Source: Chloroflexota bacterium (GTDB lineage Bacteria; Chloroflexota; Ktedonobacteria; Ktedonobacterales; Ktedonobacteraceae). Taken from it: 20,018 nt of DNA. A program made the position numbers and the translations under genes. Location: assembly GCA_902810755.1 (NCBI GenBank), contig CADDYT010000117.1, forward strand, positions 1 to 20,018, given 5' to 3'. This document shows positions 1 through 7,040 of the stretch, piece after piece (the first letter of the stretch is position 1; each line of letters begins with the position of its first letter). The notes under the pieces were generated by a model. That model did no database searches and had not been told where the DNA came from. It was given only the letters and a program-made list of their open reading frames with translations.

Positions 1-48
1 CGGCCTTCTTCGCGGCCTTCTTCGCGGCCTTCTTCGCGGCCCTCTTCC
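1..48. repeat. 12-bp tandem repeat within the nuclease gene
   Basis: Three perfect copies of cggccttcttcg followed by a fourth degenerate copy (cggccctcttcc). On the minus strand each unit encodes Glu-Glu-Gly-Arg, so gain or loss of a unit keeps the frame and changes only tail length. The array may continue past the left edge. Confidence 0.95.
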
Positions 49-719
49 ATACCCTTCTTCAAGATGTCCTGGTAGACCCAGCTATCACGCAGAATGTCCT
101 CTAACATTGCACTCCTCCTTTCGAGCCATCGTTGATCGCTATCATTGGTAAAGATCAGACCAGCCAGTAACAGGGCTACCGATAGCAACTCGTTTTTTCC
201 CGCCTCTCTCAGTTCATCAAAGACCTCTTCAGCAACCTTCCGCTGCTGGCCGTCCTTTGTCAGGATGAGCAGAGGCAACAGGCCCATCAACCCTGTCTCT
301 CGCAATGCCTCTTGCGGCAATTCCCAGAGCTTTATGTTGGTGAAATGGAAGTCATGAACCGGGGGATATTTCTTTAATCCCCATATCACCTCCGGCTCAG
401 GGATGCCGTTCACAGGTCTCGGATAGATCACGAACGAATAGACCGGACACTTGTACTGCAAGGTTGCCAGTACGTTGTATTCCCAGACACGATTTGCCAT
501 GTCGGGGTCTGCCCGTTTCTGAAACTCCACGTGCAGCAGCGCCATCTCTTCCTCTACCTCGATGCGGTCTAATTTGTCAGGAAGGATGGTGCGCGTCTGG
601 TTTTTCAGTTCAACGCTCACACTCTCAATGTACTTTGCGCCCGGCATGAGCCACGAGGCAAAATCCTGAGGCGCGACCCAGAACAGCCGCTTCATGCCGT
701 CATCCCACTTTTTAACCAT
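1..719 (-). CDS. Rpn-family (PD-(D/E)XK) nuclease/transposase-like protein, 3' end beyond the window
   Basis: An open frame runs from the ATG at 719 to the left edge without a stop, giving 239 codons. The region LHVEFQKRADPDMANRVWEY fits the core of the Rpn/PDDEXK_2 transposase-like nuclease family: an Asp a few residues before it (DKLDRIEV), then E-x-Q where classical enzymes have E-x-K, then an Arg/Tyr helix. The visible C-terminal part is a run of EEGR tetrapeptides encoded by 12-bp repeats; such charged Gly/Glu/Arg tails are common in this family. An AGGAGC Shine-Dalgarno at 731-736 sits 11 nt before the ATG. Rpn proteins are DNA endonucleases linked to recombination and, in some bacteria, phage defence; which role applies here cannot be told. 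Transcribed divergently from the carbonic anhydrase gene. Confidence 0.82.
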   Translation of the reverse strand, partial: MVKKWDDGMKRLFWVAPQDFASWLMPGAKYIESVSVELKNQTRTILPDKLDRIEVEEEMALLHVEFQKRADPDMANRVWEYNVLATLQYKCPVYSFVIYPRPVNGIPEPEVIWGLKKYPPVHDFHFTNIKLWELPQEALRETGLMGLLPLLILTKDGQQRKVAEEVFDELREAGKNELLSVALLLAGLIFTNDSDQRWLERRSAMLEDILRDSWVYQDILKKGMEEGREEGREEGREEG

Positions 720-794
720 ACTACGAAAACGCTCCTACAAAACCATTCTTTATCAGAAGTGTAGCATAGGAAAAGGGCCCTGTCGAGAGGTTGC

Positions 795-824
795 TTGTCG
801 TATCTGTGGAAGCTGTGCTACACT
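795..824 (+). promoter_or_regulatory. Candidate sigma-70-type promoter of the carbonic anhydrase gene
   Basis: TTGTCG (795-800), an 18-nt spacer, and TACACT (819-824) preceded by TGC, an extended -10. The predicted start of transcription lies about 45 nt before the ATG at 875. Assigned by eye only. Confidence 0.45.
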
Positions 825-874
825 AAGCCCGGTTCGTTATTTGATACGAGATGCGATGAAAGGATAGTATTTCG

Positions 875-1441
875 ATGATGCTTGACGAAATTCTGGCGAA
901 TAACCAGCAATTCTTGCGGCAAGAGGCGCTACCCATTATTGGCCACGCGCCGCGCAAACATACTGCCGTTGTGACATGTATGGATTGTCGGCTGGTGAAG
1001 ATGTTTGAGCAGGCGCTGGGGTTGGAGCGCGGTGACGTGCTGGAGCTGCGTACTGCCGGAGCGACCATCGCCGAACCCGAACGCGCGGGGGCGGCCAACG
1101 ACCTGATTCGCTCCCTCGCGGGTGGTATCTACTTGCTGGGCGTGCGCGAAGTGCTGGTTATCGGCCATACCGAATGCGGCCTCTCGCACATCAACGCTGC
1201 CAACCTGACCGCCTCCATGCAGTCGCTGGGCGTTGACCCGCAGCAACTGATTGAGCGGCAGGGACTGGGCGATATCAACGGCCTCATGCGCTGGCTCGGC
1301 GCCTTCAATGATGTGCATATCAACGTGCGCGAAGTTGTCGATGTGATTCGCCGCAGCCCCTATCTGCCAGCGATTCCCGTGCATGGCCTCGTCATCAACA
1401 TCAAGACGGGCGCGCTGGAGCTTGTGGACAGAGGAGCATAA
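875..1441 (+). CDS. Beta-class carbonic anhydrase
   Basis: 188 residues, a normal length for small beta-carbonic anhydrases. They reversibly hydrate CO2 to bicarbonate in the cytoplasm using a zinc ion. The ligand motif C-x-D-x-R is visible as TCMDCRL (Cys35, Asp37, Arg39), and the second part H-x-x-C as GHTECGL (His98, Cys101). Together these give the Cys2His zinc site plus the Asp/Arg dyad. The intervening ERGDVLELRTAGATI and SLAGGIYLLGVREVLVIGH also follow the family pattern, although the usual RNAG is RTAG here. The start is one of two adjacent ATGs (875 or 878); AAAGGA at 859-864 suits either. The stop is only 4 nt from the end of convergent phoU, so no terminator fits between the two genes. 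Confidence 0.93.
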   Translation: MMLDEILANNQQFLRQEALPIIGHAPRKHTAVVTCMDCRLVKMFEQALGLERGDVLELRTAGATIAEPERAGAANDLIRSLAGGIYLLGVREVLVIGHTECGLSHINAANLTASMQSLGVDPQQLIERQGLGDINGLMRWLGAFNDVHINVREVVDVIRRSPYLPAIPVHGLVINIKTGALELVDRGA

Positions 1442-1445
1442 GTCT

Positions 1446-2234
1446 TCATTCCATTTCGAGCGGTTTGATGTTGCTTTCGCCCTCGACGATGAAGGCGATG
1501 CGCTCACAGATGTTGGTGCAGTGGTCGGCGACCCGTTCGAGCTTGTGGGCGATCCAGAGCAGGTAGGTGGCGCGCTGCAGAATGAGGGCGTCATTTTGTA
1601 GCGCGGGGATGGCGTGCGCGCCGCCGAGCAGAGCCATCAGGTCGTGACGTACCAGGTGGTAACACACATCGACCACATCATCTTCCTGCCAGATGTAGCG
1701 GGCCGCTTCCACGTCGCGTCTGGCGAATGCCTCCATCGTTCCCTGTAAGACGCGGCGCGCCTCGTTTCCGAGATTGAGTAAGCTGCGTACAATTCCCTCT
1801 TCGGTAATTTCGCTGCCCTGCTCGCTCCCTTTTCTGGCCGCCTCGTTCGCGGCAGGCGGATGGCTGCGAGGGCCGGTAGCGTTGTCGCCATTGACGTGGA
1901 GCGGTGACATACGTAGCATGATGGTGGCGATGCCCGCCGCGCCGTCGCCTATGCGTTCCAGGTCGCCGGCGATGGAGAGGGCGGACGTGAGATAGCGCAG
2001 GTCGCGGCTGCCCAGAGGCTGCTGCAAAGTGAGCAGACGGATCGTGTGTTCTTCAATAGCCATGCGCAAGCCATCGATAATGGAGTCGGCCTCAATCACC
2101 ATTCCTGATTTTGCCAGGTCGCCTGTCTCCAGGGCGGTCAATGCCTTGTCCAGCGCGTCATCGACCAGGCTGCCCAGACGCAGTATTTGCGCGTCGAGGT
2201 CCTGCAATTCGTTTTCCAGTACGCTTCTGGTCAT
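1446..2234 (-). CDS. phoU: PhoU-like phosphate signalling protein
   Basis: 262 residues forming two PhoU repeats (about 1-108 and 148-250), each a three-helix bundle. Metal-binding E-R-x-x-D signatures are visible in both: DLERIGDGA (91-99) and KLERVADHC (231-239). PhoU negatively links the PstSCAB phosphate transporter to the PhoR/PhoB sensor system and protects against phosphate overload. A linker of about 35 residues rich in Gly, Asn, Pro and charged residues (about 110-145) separates the repeats and is longer than usual. A GTG in the same frame at 2258 was not chosen because the strong AGGAGG (2246-2251) would lie inside the coding sequence, whereas it is correctly placed before the ATG at 2234. 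No pst or phoR gene lies in the window, so it is an orphan here. Confidence 0.92.
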   Translation of the reverse strand: MTRSVLENELQDLDAQILRLGSLVDDALDKALTALETGDLAKSGMVIEADSIIDGLRMAIEEHTIRLLTLQQPLGSRDLRYLTSALSIAGDLERIGDGAAGIATIMLRMSPLHVNGDNATGPRSHPPAANEAARKGSEQGSEITEEGIVRSLLNLGNEARRVLQGTMEAFARRDVEAARYIWQEDDVVDVCYHLVRHDLMALLGGAHAIPALQNDALILQRATYLLWIAHKLERVADHCTNICERIAFIVEGESNIKPLEME

Positions 2235-2265
2235 GCTGCTTTCTTCCTCCTCCTGCACAGGCGAT

Positions 2266-2294
2266 TTGACAGTTTTTCCGCGTGATGATACAAC
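2266..2294 (+). promoter_or_regulatory. Promoter for the PIG-L deacetylase gene
   Basis: A consensus -35 TTGACA (2266-2271), a 17-nt spacer, and TACAAC (2289-2294) preceded by TGA, an extended -10. It sits in the phoU/deacetylase divergent gap and predicts a leader of about 90 nt to the ATG at 2394. Confidence 0.6.
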
Positions 2295-2393
2295 GGTAAT
2301 ATTACAAAAAGTCGTGTATTCTGGTTTCAGGGTGTGGGTACAGACTGACCCATGAACCTGCTAGCAATACGTCTGTTGAGAAAGATACGTAAT

Positions 2394-3236
2394 ATGTCAA
2401 CAAAACGCTTGCTTGGTATTTTCGCTCATCCCGATGACGAGGGGACTATGAGCGGCGCTTTCATACAGTATAGCATGTCCGGGGCCGAAACGGGTCTGGT
2501 CTGCGCTACCAGAGGAGAAGTTGGAGAAATAGCCGACCCGGCGCTTGCCACCCCTGAGACGCTGGGGCAGGTGCGTGAGGGAGAGTTGCGCGCGGCCGCC
2601 GAAGTGCTGGGCGTAAATCATCTCTGGTTCCTCGATTACCGCGACTCCGGCATGGCGGGGACACCGGAAAACGAGGATGCGCGGGCCTTTATTCAGGCCA
2701 ATCCGGCAGAAGTGGTGGGGAAACTGGTCGCCATTATTCGCCAGTTCCGCCCGCAGGTGATTGTAACATTCGACGAAACCGGTGGCTATGGCCATCCAGA
2801 TCATATTGCCATTTACCGGCACACTACCAGCGCCTTCCACGCCGCCGCCGACGCCGTGCAGTACCCCGAACTGGGGGCGGCGCACGCGGTCTCCAAGCTC
2901 TACTACACCTCATTCCCGCGCAGCGCCATTCGCGCTATGGGCGAGTGGATGCAGGCGCAAGACCTGGATGCGCAGGAGTGGATGAGCAGGCTCAATCCCG
3001 ATACGCTTGGCCTGCCCGACGAACTGATCAGCGTCCGGCTCGATGTGGAAGCCGTGCGCGAGCGCAAAGACCGCTCGTGGTCGATGCACCGCACCCAGCT
3101 CAACACGAACGCCGCCTTTGACGCCATCCCGCAGGAAATCCAGCGCAAATGGCGCAATTACGAATACTACCAGCTTGCCGCTTCCCGTGTCGGCCCGGAT
3201 GTCCCCGGCGAGAACGACCTGTTTGCGCGGGTATAG
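2394..3236 (+). CDS. PIG-L/LmbE-family N-acyl-glucosamine deacetylase or thiol-conjugate amidase (Mca/MshB-like)
   Basis: 280 residues. The zinc-binding motif AHPDDE gives His12 and Asp15, with Asp14 the likely general base; the third ligand is His137 in GGYGHPDHI. The segment DETGGYGHPDHI and the length match mycothiol S-conjugate amidase (Mca) and MshB deacetylase better than sugar-nucleotide LmbE proteins. Mca cleaves mycothiol-drug conjugates during detoxification; MshB deacetylates GlcNAc-inositol. Which substrate applies here is unknown, and no other thiol-biosynthesis gene is visible. An earlier in-frame ATG at 2352 would add 14 residues (MNLLAIRLLRKIRN); I prefer 2394 because it puts the HPDDE motif at the position usual for the family, although neither start has a strong ribosome binding site. 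Confidence 0.85.
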   Translation: MSTKRLLGIFAHPDDEGTMSGAFIQYSMSGAETGLVCATRGEVGEIADPALATPETLGQVREGELRAAAEVLGVNHLWFLDYRDSGMAGTPENEDARAFIQANPAEVVGKLVAIIRQFRPQVIVTFDETGGYGHPDHIAIYRHTTSAFHAAADAVQYPELGAAHAVSKLYYTSFPRSAIRAMGEWMQAQDLDAQEWMSRLNPDTLGLPDELISVRLDVEAVRERKDRSWSMHRTQLNTNAAFDAIPQEIQRKWRNYEYYQLAASRVGPDVPGENDLFARV

Positions 3237-3271
3237 CATACTCTTCCTGCAAAATGGTCTGAACATGTTAT

Positions 3272-3303
3272 CCTCTAAAAGAGACGGGCCGTACAGGCCC
3301 GTC
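3272..3303 (-). terminator. Rho-independent terminator of the 88-residue gene
   Basis: The perfect 8-bp stem GACGGGCC/GGCCCGTC (3283-3290 and 3296-3303, 5-nt loop) is followed on the minus strand by TCTCTTTTA. It lies about 65 nt after the stop at 3368. Confidence 0.6.
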
Positions 3304-3367
3304 GAAGCAGGGAACGCAGAAAATAGCTGTCGGCTATGGTCAATCCGTAAAGATGGCGGCAAGCAGC

Positions 3368-3634
3368 CTAGCAAAGATTCCGACGCAATTGTCGCGCATC
3401 CGGCTCGTCAAGGGGCAGAATCACCAGATGTTCCAGCAGGTTCTTTGCGAGCTGAGATTGCAGGCGTTGAGAGACAGGGATGCAACTCTGCCCGTATGGC
3501 GTCTGCGCCTGCGAGATAATACGTCGGATCAACGCCGGTGGCGGTTCTACTGATTGCAAGAGATGAAACAGGCAATCGACATCGTCGGGCCATTCGTTTT
3601 CATCTTCAAAAAAAGGCATTTCTCGATCTTCCAT
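3368..3634 (-). CDS. Small hypothetical protein downstream of the sigma factor gene
   Basis: 88 residues, acidic at the N-terminus (MEDREMPFFEDENEWPDDVD), followed by a likely helical part (CLFHLLQSVEPPPALIRRI and a Gln-rich, Leu-rich stretch). No membrane segment or signal peptide. Codon use resembles the neighbouring genes and the frame is closed by its own terminator, so I take it as a real gene. It lies 197 nt downstream of the sigma gene on the same strand but behind a terminator, so co-transcription would need read-through or its own promoter. The PPPALIRRI phrase vaguely recalls segments of anti-sigma-type proteins, but I do not recognise a family and assign no function. Confidence 0.6.
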   Translation of the reverse strand: MEDREMPFFEDENEWPDDVDCLFHLLQSVEPPPALIRRIISQAQTPYGQSCIPVSQRLQSQLAKNLLEHLVILPLDEPDARQLRRNLC

Positions 3635-3744
3635 ATGCTACCACTCTCTCATCGAATTTTAATTTTGTCTTCTCTGTTAGCACGAACGGAACAGAAATGC
3701 GGTTTCACTTCCTGAGCTGGCGGTACTTCTGTGTGTAACATATC

Positions 3745-3786
3745 AATAAAACAAGCCCACAGGCCCCGTGAAGCCTGTGGACTTGT
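3745..3786. terminator. Strong terminator after the sigma factor gene
   Basis: A 14-bp stem, ACAAGCCCACAGGC (3751-3764) against GCCTGTGGACTTGT (3773-3786), with one wobble/mismatch and an 8-nt loop. On the minus strand it is followed by TTTTATTG, as expected 46 nt after the sigma stop. On the plus strand T-rich sequence also follows, so it may work both ways. Confidence 0.85.
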
Positions 3787-3831
3787 TCCTCTTTTGCCCT
3801 GTCTATCCCTGTTGTTGTACTTTGCCGTCAG

Positions 3832-4446
3832 TTATCCTGAAATAACGGAAGACTGCTTTGCCAGCGCGGCACGCAGCAAGGGCTTGGCGCGCTGGAAGTA
3901 GGTCTTGGCCGTTGCCTCCGGCATATCGAGCGCCTGCCCGATCTCGCCAAAGCTCAATTGACCCGTGTAGCGCAGCAGGACCACCATGCGAAACTTGATC
4001 GGCAACGTTTCAATCGCCTCTTGCAGGCGGCGTTGCAGATCGTGCTGCTCCGCCAGTTCCTCCGGCAGCGGGCTGCCATCGGGAATAGCGGCCAGCGGAG
4101 AAAGCTCGTCCTCGTCGTTGCTGGTCTCCAGTTCGGAGAAGTGAATGGCCCGTTTGCGCCGCAGTTCATCAAGGCAGCGGTTGCGCGCCACCTGGAACAG
4201 CCATGCCTTCAGCGGCTTATCGGTGCGCAATGAAGGCAATGAGGTATGGAGCTGAATAAATACATGCTGAAGAATATCGCATGCCTGGTCGTAGTCGTTC
4301 AAAAAGTGGTAGATAAAGTTGAACAGCGGAGTGCTGTACCGCTTTACGAGTGCCTCAAAGGAATAGCTGTCGCCAGCCAGGGTCTGCTGGGCCAGAATGC
4401 CGTCGCTGATTTCTGGTTGTCTCTTTATATGTTCTTGCATTTGCAT
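3832..4446 (-). CDS. ECF-like sigma-70 family RNA polymerase sigma factor
   Basis: 204 residues with the two-domain architecture of ECF sigma factors. Region 2 (about 20-100) includes FEALVKRYSTPLFNFIYHF, the DYDQACDILQHVF helix and AWLFQVARNRCLDELRRKR. Region 4 (about 140-195) has LPIKFRMVVLLRYTGQLSFG and the helix-turn-helix EIGQALDMPEATAKTYFQRA. It would direct RNA polymerase to a stress- or envelope-related regulon. A TTG at 4476 would add 10 residues, but GAGGGA (4453-4458) is spaced 6 nt from the ATG at 4446, which decides the start. No clear anti-sigma factor is adjacent; the 88-residue protein downstream is the only nearby candidate partner and is unproven. Confidence 0.93.
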   Translation of the reverse strand: MQMQEHIKRQPEISDGILAQQTLAGDSYSFEALVKRYSTPLFNFIYHFLNDYDQACDILQHVFIQLHTSLPSLRTDKPLKAWLFQVARNRCLDELRRKRAIHFSELETSNDEDELSPLAAIPDGSPLPEELAEQHDLQRRLQEAIETLPIKFRMVVLLRYTGQLSFGEIGQALDMPEATAKTYFQRAKPLLRAALAKQSSVISG

Positions 4447-4745
4447 TTCAGATCCCTCACTTTCTTTACCTGCCAATAGCGTACCTGCTTTGGGCGCAAA
4501 TTACAAGAATAATAAACTCTACTGTAGACCACTCTAAGCAGAAACTAAAAGATTCTGCTCCATTCTGATTTTTTTCTCAGATTTTTCTGTTTGAATAAGC
4601 AAGCTTCTTAGATTTTTAATCAAAAAGCGAGACCTATCATGGGAAGGGATTCCAGACGGTGAATAGCAGGGCAAGCGGAGAAGTGATGTACAAAACACTA
4701 TCTACAGGGTATAATAGAGGCAAGAATAAGGTCTAGTAGGTCAAA
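4447..4745. other. AT-rich divergent intergenic region (sigma factor / hicAB)
   Basis: About 300 nt with no convincing gene. It holds three T-runs of the type GATTTTT near 4567, 4579 and 4610, a weak minus-strand -10 candidate for the sigma gene (TATTAT, 4509-4514), and the good hicAB promoter at its right end. Otherwise nothing recognised. Confidence 0.5.
4687..4715 (+). promoter_or_regulatory. hicAB promoter
   Basis: TGTACA (4687-4692), a 17-nt spacer and a perfect TATAAT (4710-4715). The start of transcription would be near 4722, giving a leader of about 24 nt before the hicA ATG. HicB antitoxins often repress such promoters, but no clear operator is visible. Confidence 0.7.
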
Positions 4746-4998
4746 ATGAACAAACGTAAGTTGTTGTTTCAAGCCCTGTCAAGCCCACATAACCTTCAGT
4801 TCAATGAAATGATTGTGCTTGTTGAGGCTTTTGGGTTTCGCCTGTCGAGGATTAACGGTAGTCATCACATATTTATTTACGCACCCAGAAGTACCTGAGT
4901 TGCTCAATTTACAAGAGAAGAATGGCAAAGCCAAAGCTTATCAAGTGCGCCAGTTTTTGCAGTTGATTGAGGAATATGGCCTTGAGCCAGGAGATTAA
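4746..4998 (+). pseudogene. hicA: hicA-type mRNA interferase toxin, frameshifted
   Basis: Reading from the ATG at 4746 gives a good HicA N-terminus ending in the catalytic region GFRLSRINGSHHIF, then IYAPRST and a stop at 4896-4898. The rest of HicA (THPEVPELLNLQ through YQVRQFLQLIEEYGLEPGD) continues in the +1 frame to a stop at 4996-4998. The break is at ATTTATTT (4871-4878), a 4-bp tandem duplication; removing one ATTT restores SHHIFTHPEVPELLNLQ and an 82-residue protein of normal HicA length. HicA toxins are small ribosome-independent mRNA-cleaving proteins with a dsRBD-like fold and a catalytic His. The His is upstream of the break, but the truncated 50-residue product would lack the C-terminal helix. 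It is followed after 2 nt by intact hicB. Confidence 0.85.
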
Positions 4999-5000
4999 TC

Positions 5001-5219
5001 ATGAAAGATTACCATATCAACATTTTCTATAGCGAGGAAGATGAGGGATATATCGCCGATATCCCTGATCTGAAGTTTTGCTCTGCTTTTGGGGAGACGC
5101 CGGAAGAGGCTCTCCGGCAGGTTCAAATCGCGAAGAAGGCGTGGCTTGAGGCCGCGCAGGCAGAAGGCAAACCGATTCCTCCGCCCAGATACAGGCCGGC
5201 GATTTATGCGGCTTCATAA
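5001..5219 (+). CDS. hicB: HicB-family antitoxin
   Basis: 72 residues with the HicB partial RNase H-like fold pattern: INIFYSEEDEGYIADIPDLKFCSAFGETPEEAL, then a helix (QVQIAKKAWLEAAQAEG) and the terminal PIPPPRY typical of short HicB-like proteins. It binds and neutralises HicA. It starts 2 nt after the original hicA stop, with AGGAG about 8 nt upstream, and is intact although its partner is frameshifted. It lacks the C-terminal DNA-binding domain of longer HicB proteins, so autoregulation by this protein alone is doubtful. Confidence 0.9.
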   Translation: MKDYHINIFYSEEDEGYIADIPDLKFCSAFGETPEEALRQVQIAKKAWLEAAQAEGKPIPPPRYRPAIYAAS

Positions 5220-5241
5220 ACTTATGGCGCGAGAAATATAA

Positions 5242-5273
5242 AAAACAGGAGAGGCGCGCGCCTCTCCTGTTTT
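5242..5273. terminator. Bidirectional terminator between hicB and murJ
   Basis: A perfect 32-bp palindrome with arms AAAACAGGAGAGGCGC and GCGCCTCTCCTGTTTT. The GC-rich core is flanked by A and T runs, so it can terminate hicAB (plus) and the murJ operon (minus). Confidence 0.92.
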
Positions 5274-5288
5274 GATATGAGTATCCCT

Positions 5289-7022
5289 CTAGCGTTTCCC
5301 CAGTTTCGCCAGCACTGCTCCTTTCAGCAGCCTGATCTCCTCAACACGCAGTAGCAAAACGCAGGCGAAGTAGGCGGCGGCGGCGAGACCACCGGCGATG
5401 AGGACGGTGAGCAGTTCGCCGGTCAGGCTTTGCAGTGAGAAGAGAGCGATGTGGCTGAACAGTGTTTGCAGGCCCCAGGCGACGACAACGAGCAGCGCGG
5501 TTGCCAGCAAGATTTTGAGGACGGTGGGCAGCGTCTCGCGCACGCGCAGGGAGCCGATGGCGAGGCGCAGCAGCACGAGCAGGATGATGGCGTGCAGCGA
5601 GTTTTGCACGGTGTTGGCGAAGGCCAGCGCGGGCATGCCGATGGTCTGCCAGAAGGGCAGGGCGACGGCGAGATAGCCCAGCAGGCTCGCGGCATACACG
5701 GAGACGGGGATGATGGTGTTCTTGCGCGCGTAGAAGGCGGCGATGAGCAGCTGGTCGACGGCCACGAACGGGAGCTGGTAGGCGTAGTTTTGCAGGGCAA
5801 CGGCGATCAGCGCGGCATCGGCGCTGCTTTCATTGTGGTGCCTGAAGATGAGGAAGGCGATGGGTTCGCGCAGCACGATCAGGCCGGCGGCGGCGGGGAT
5901 CATCAGCAGCAGGCCCAGGCGGAAACCGAGTTGCAGGGTGGCTTTGAAGCGGTCGAGATCGTTGGCGCGCGCGTGTTCTGAGAGCGTGGGCAGCACGGCG
6001 AAGGAGAGCGCCGCCGCGACCAGACCAACCGGGAACTGGATGAGCGTCGTTGCCGCTGTCATGGCAACGTAATTGGCCGCGCCGTTGCCGGGGGTGAGCG
6101 AGGCCAGGTGCTGGTCAAAGAAGACGAGGCCCATCGTCAGCAGAAAGCTGAAGGAGATGGGTGCATAGAGTTTGACGATGCGGCGCAGGGCCGGGTGCTT
6201 GAGATCCAGCACGAACATGTAGCGCAGGTGCTGGTTGCGCATGCCCGGCAGCAGCAGCGCAATTTCGCCGATAGCCCCGACGATGACGCCAAAGGAGAGG
6301 CCGAGATAGCCGTAATGCTGCTTGCCAAGCAGGCTGCTGACAAGCGCGCCGAGAATAATGCCGATGTGATACGAGGCGGTGGCAAAGGCGGGCCAGCCGA
6401 ATTCTTTGAGCGCGAACAGCGCCGCCAGCAGAACGGCAAACGGCCCCAGCGCGATCAGCGAGAAGAAGATGATCTGCGAGAATTGCAGGGCAAGCTGTCT
6501 CTCCGGCCCCGTGTAGCCCTGCACCAGAAAATTCACGAAGCTGGGCGCGAGCAGCGTGTAGAGAATCGCCGCCACGACCATCACGATCAGGATGAGGTTG
6601 ACCAGCGTGAAGACGACGCGGCGCAGCTCGTCGCGTTTATCGGCGTAGTCATTGAAGGTCGGGATCAACGCGCCGCTCACCGAGCCGTTGACAAGGAAGT
6701 CGTTGAAGGTGCGGGCGGGGAGAATGGCGGAGTTGAACGGGCCGGCGATGGCGGGGCCGAGTGAGGTCACAACGATCTGGCGCACCATGCCCATCACGCT
6801 GCTGCCCAGATTGCCAAGCATGACCAGCGAGGCCGACTTGACGATGTGCCGTCGTTCGCCAGAAGACGCTTCAGTTTTCTCGGCTCCCGCTTTCTCGGCC
6901 ACCGGCAGCGGTTCGGGCGCCTGTCCGACATCGGGCGTTCCGGCGCGCGTGACGGGTATCGCTTCAATATTCGAAGGTGTTTTCTGCGTCTCTGATTGTT
7001 CTTCCACTGAATCTTTTGCCAT
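5289..7022 (-). CDS. murJ: MurJ/MviN-type lipid II flippase
   Basis: 577 residues, a polytopic membrane protein of the MOP superfamily with about 14 predicted helices. It moves lipid II, the peptidoglycan precursor, across the cytoplasmic membrane. Family signatures include SLVMLGNLGSSVMGMVRQIV in the first helix, GPFNSAILPARTFNDFLVNG (the AF..P...R/K..F..G-type segment), and LIQFPVGLVAAALSFAVLPT. The first 60 residues are a hydrophilic Glu/Pro/Ala-rich cytoplasmic extension not seen in short homologues. GGGAG about 10 nt upstream supports the ATG at 7022. It is the last gene of the minus-strand envelope operon, 18 nt after the heptose adenylyltransferase gene, and ends at a strong palindromic terminator. 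Confidence 0.93.
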   Translation of the reverse strand: MAKDSVEEQSETQKTPSNIEAIPVTRAGTPDVGQAPEPLPVAEKAGAEKTEASSGERRHIVKSASLVMLGNLGSSVMGMVRQIVVTSLGPAIAGPFNSAILPARTFNDFLVNGSVSGALIPTFNDYADKRDELRRVVFTLVNLILIVMVVAAILYTLLAPSFVNFLVQGYTGPERQLALQFSQIIFFSLIALGPFAVLLAALFALKEFGWPAFATASYHIGIILGALVSSLLGKQHYGYLGLSFGVIVGAIGEIALLLPGMRNQHLRYMFVLDLKHPALRRIVKLYAPISFSFLLTMGLVFFDQHLASLTPGNGAANYVAMTAATTLIQFPVGLVAAALSFAVLPTLSEHARANDLDRFKATLQLGFRLGLLLMIPAAAGLIVLREPIAFLIFRHHNESSADAALIAVALQNYAYQLPFVAVDQLLIAAFYARKNTIIPVSVYAASLLGYLAVALPFWQTIGMPALAFANTVQNSLHAIILLVLLRLAIGSLRVRETLPTVLKILLATALLVVVAWGLQTLFSHIALFSLQSLTGELLTVLIAGGLAAAAYFACVLLLRVEEIRLLKGAVLAKLGKR

Positions 7023-7040
7023 GAAATAGATGCTCCCATA

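Noticed and set aside
1..48. CRISPR-like repeat array
   Set aside because: 12-bp head-to-tail units without spacers, in frame within a coding sequence.
929..1594. 221-residue minus-strand open frame over carbonic anhydrase and phoU ends
   Set aside because: Shadow of two well-supported genes; no family resemblance.
6108..6764. 218-residue plus-strand open frame opposite murJ
   Set aside because: Antisense shadow of murJ caused by high GC; Gln/Arg/Glu/Asp-rich low-complexity product without a ribosome binding site, while murJ itself is unmistakable.
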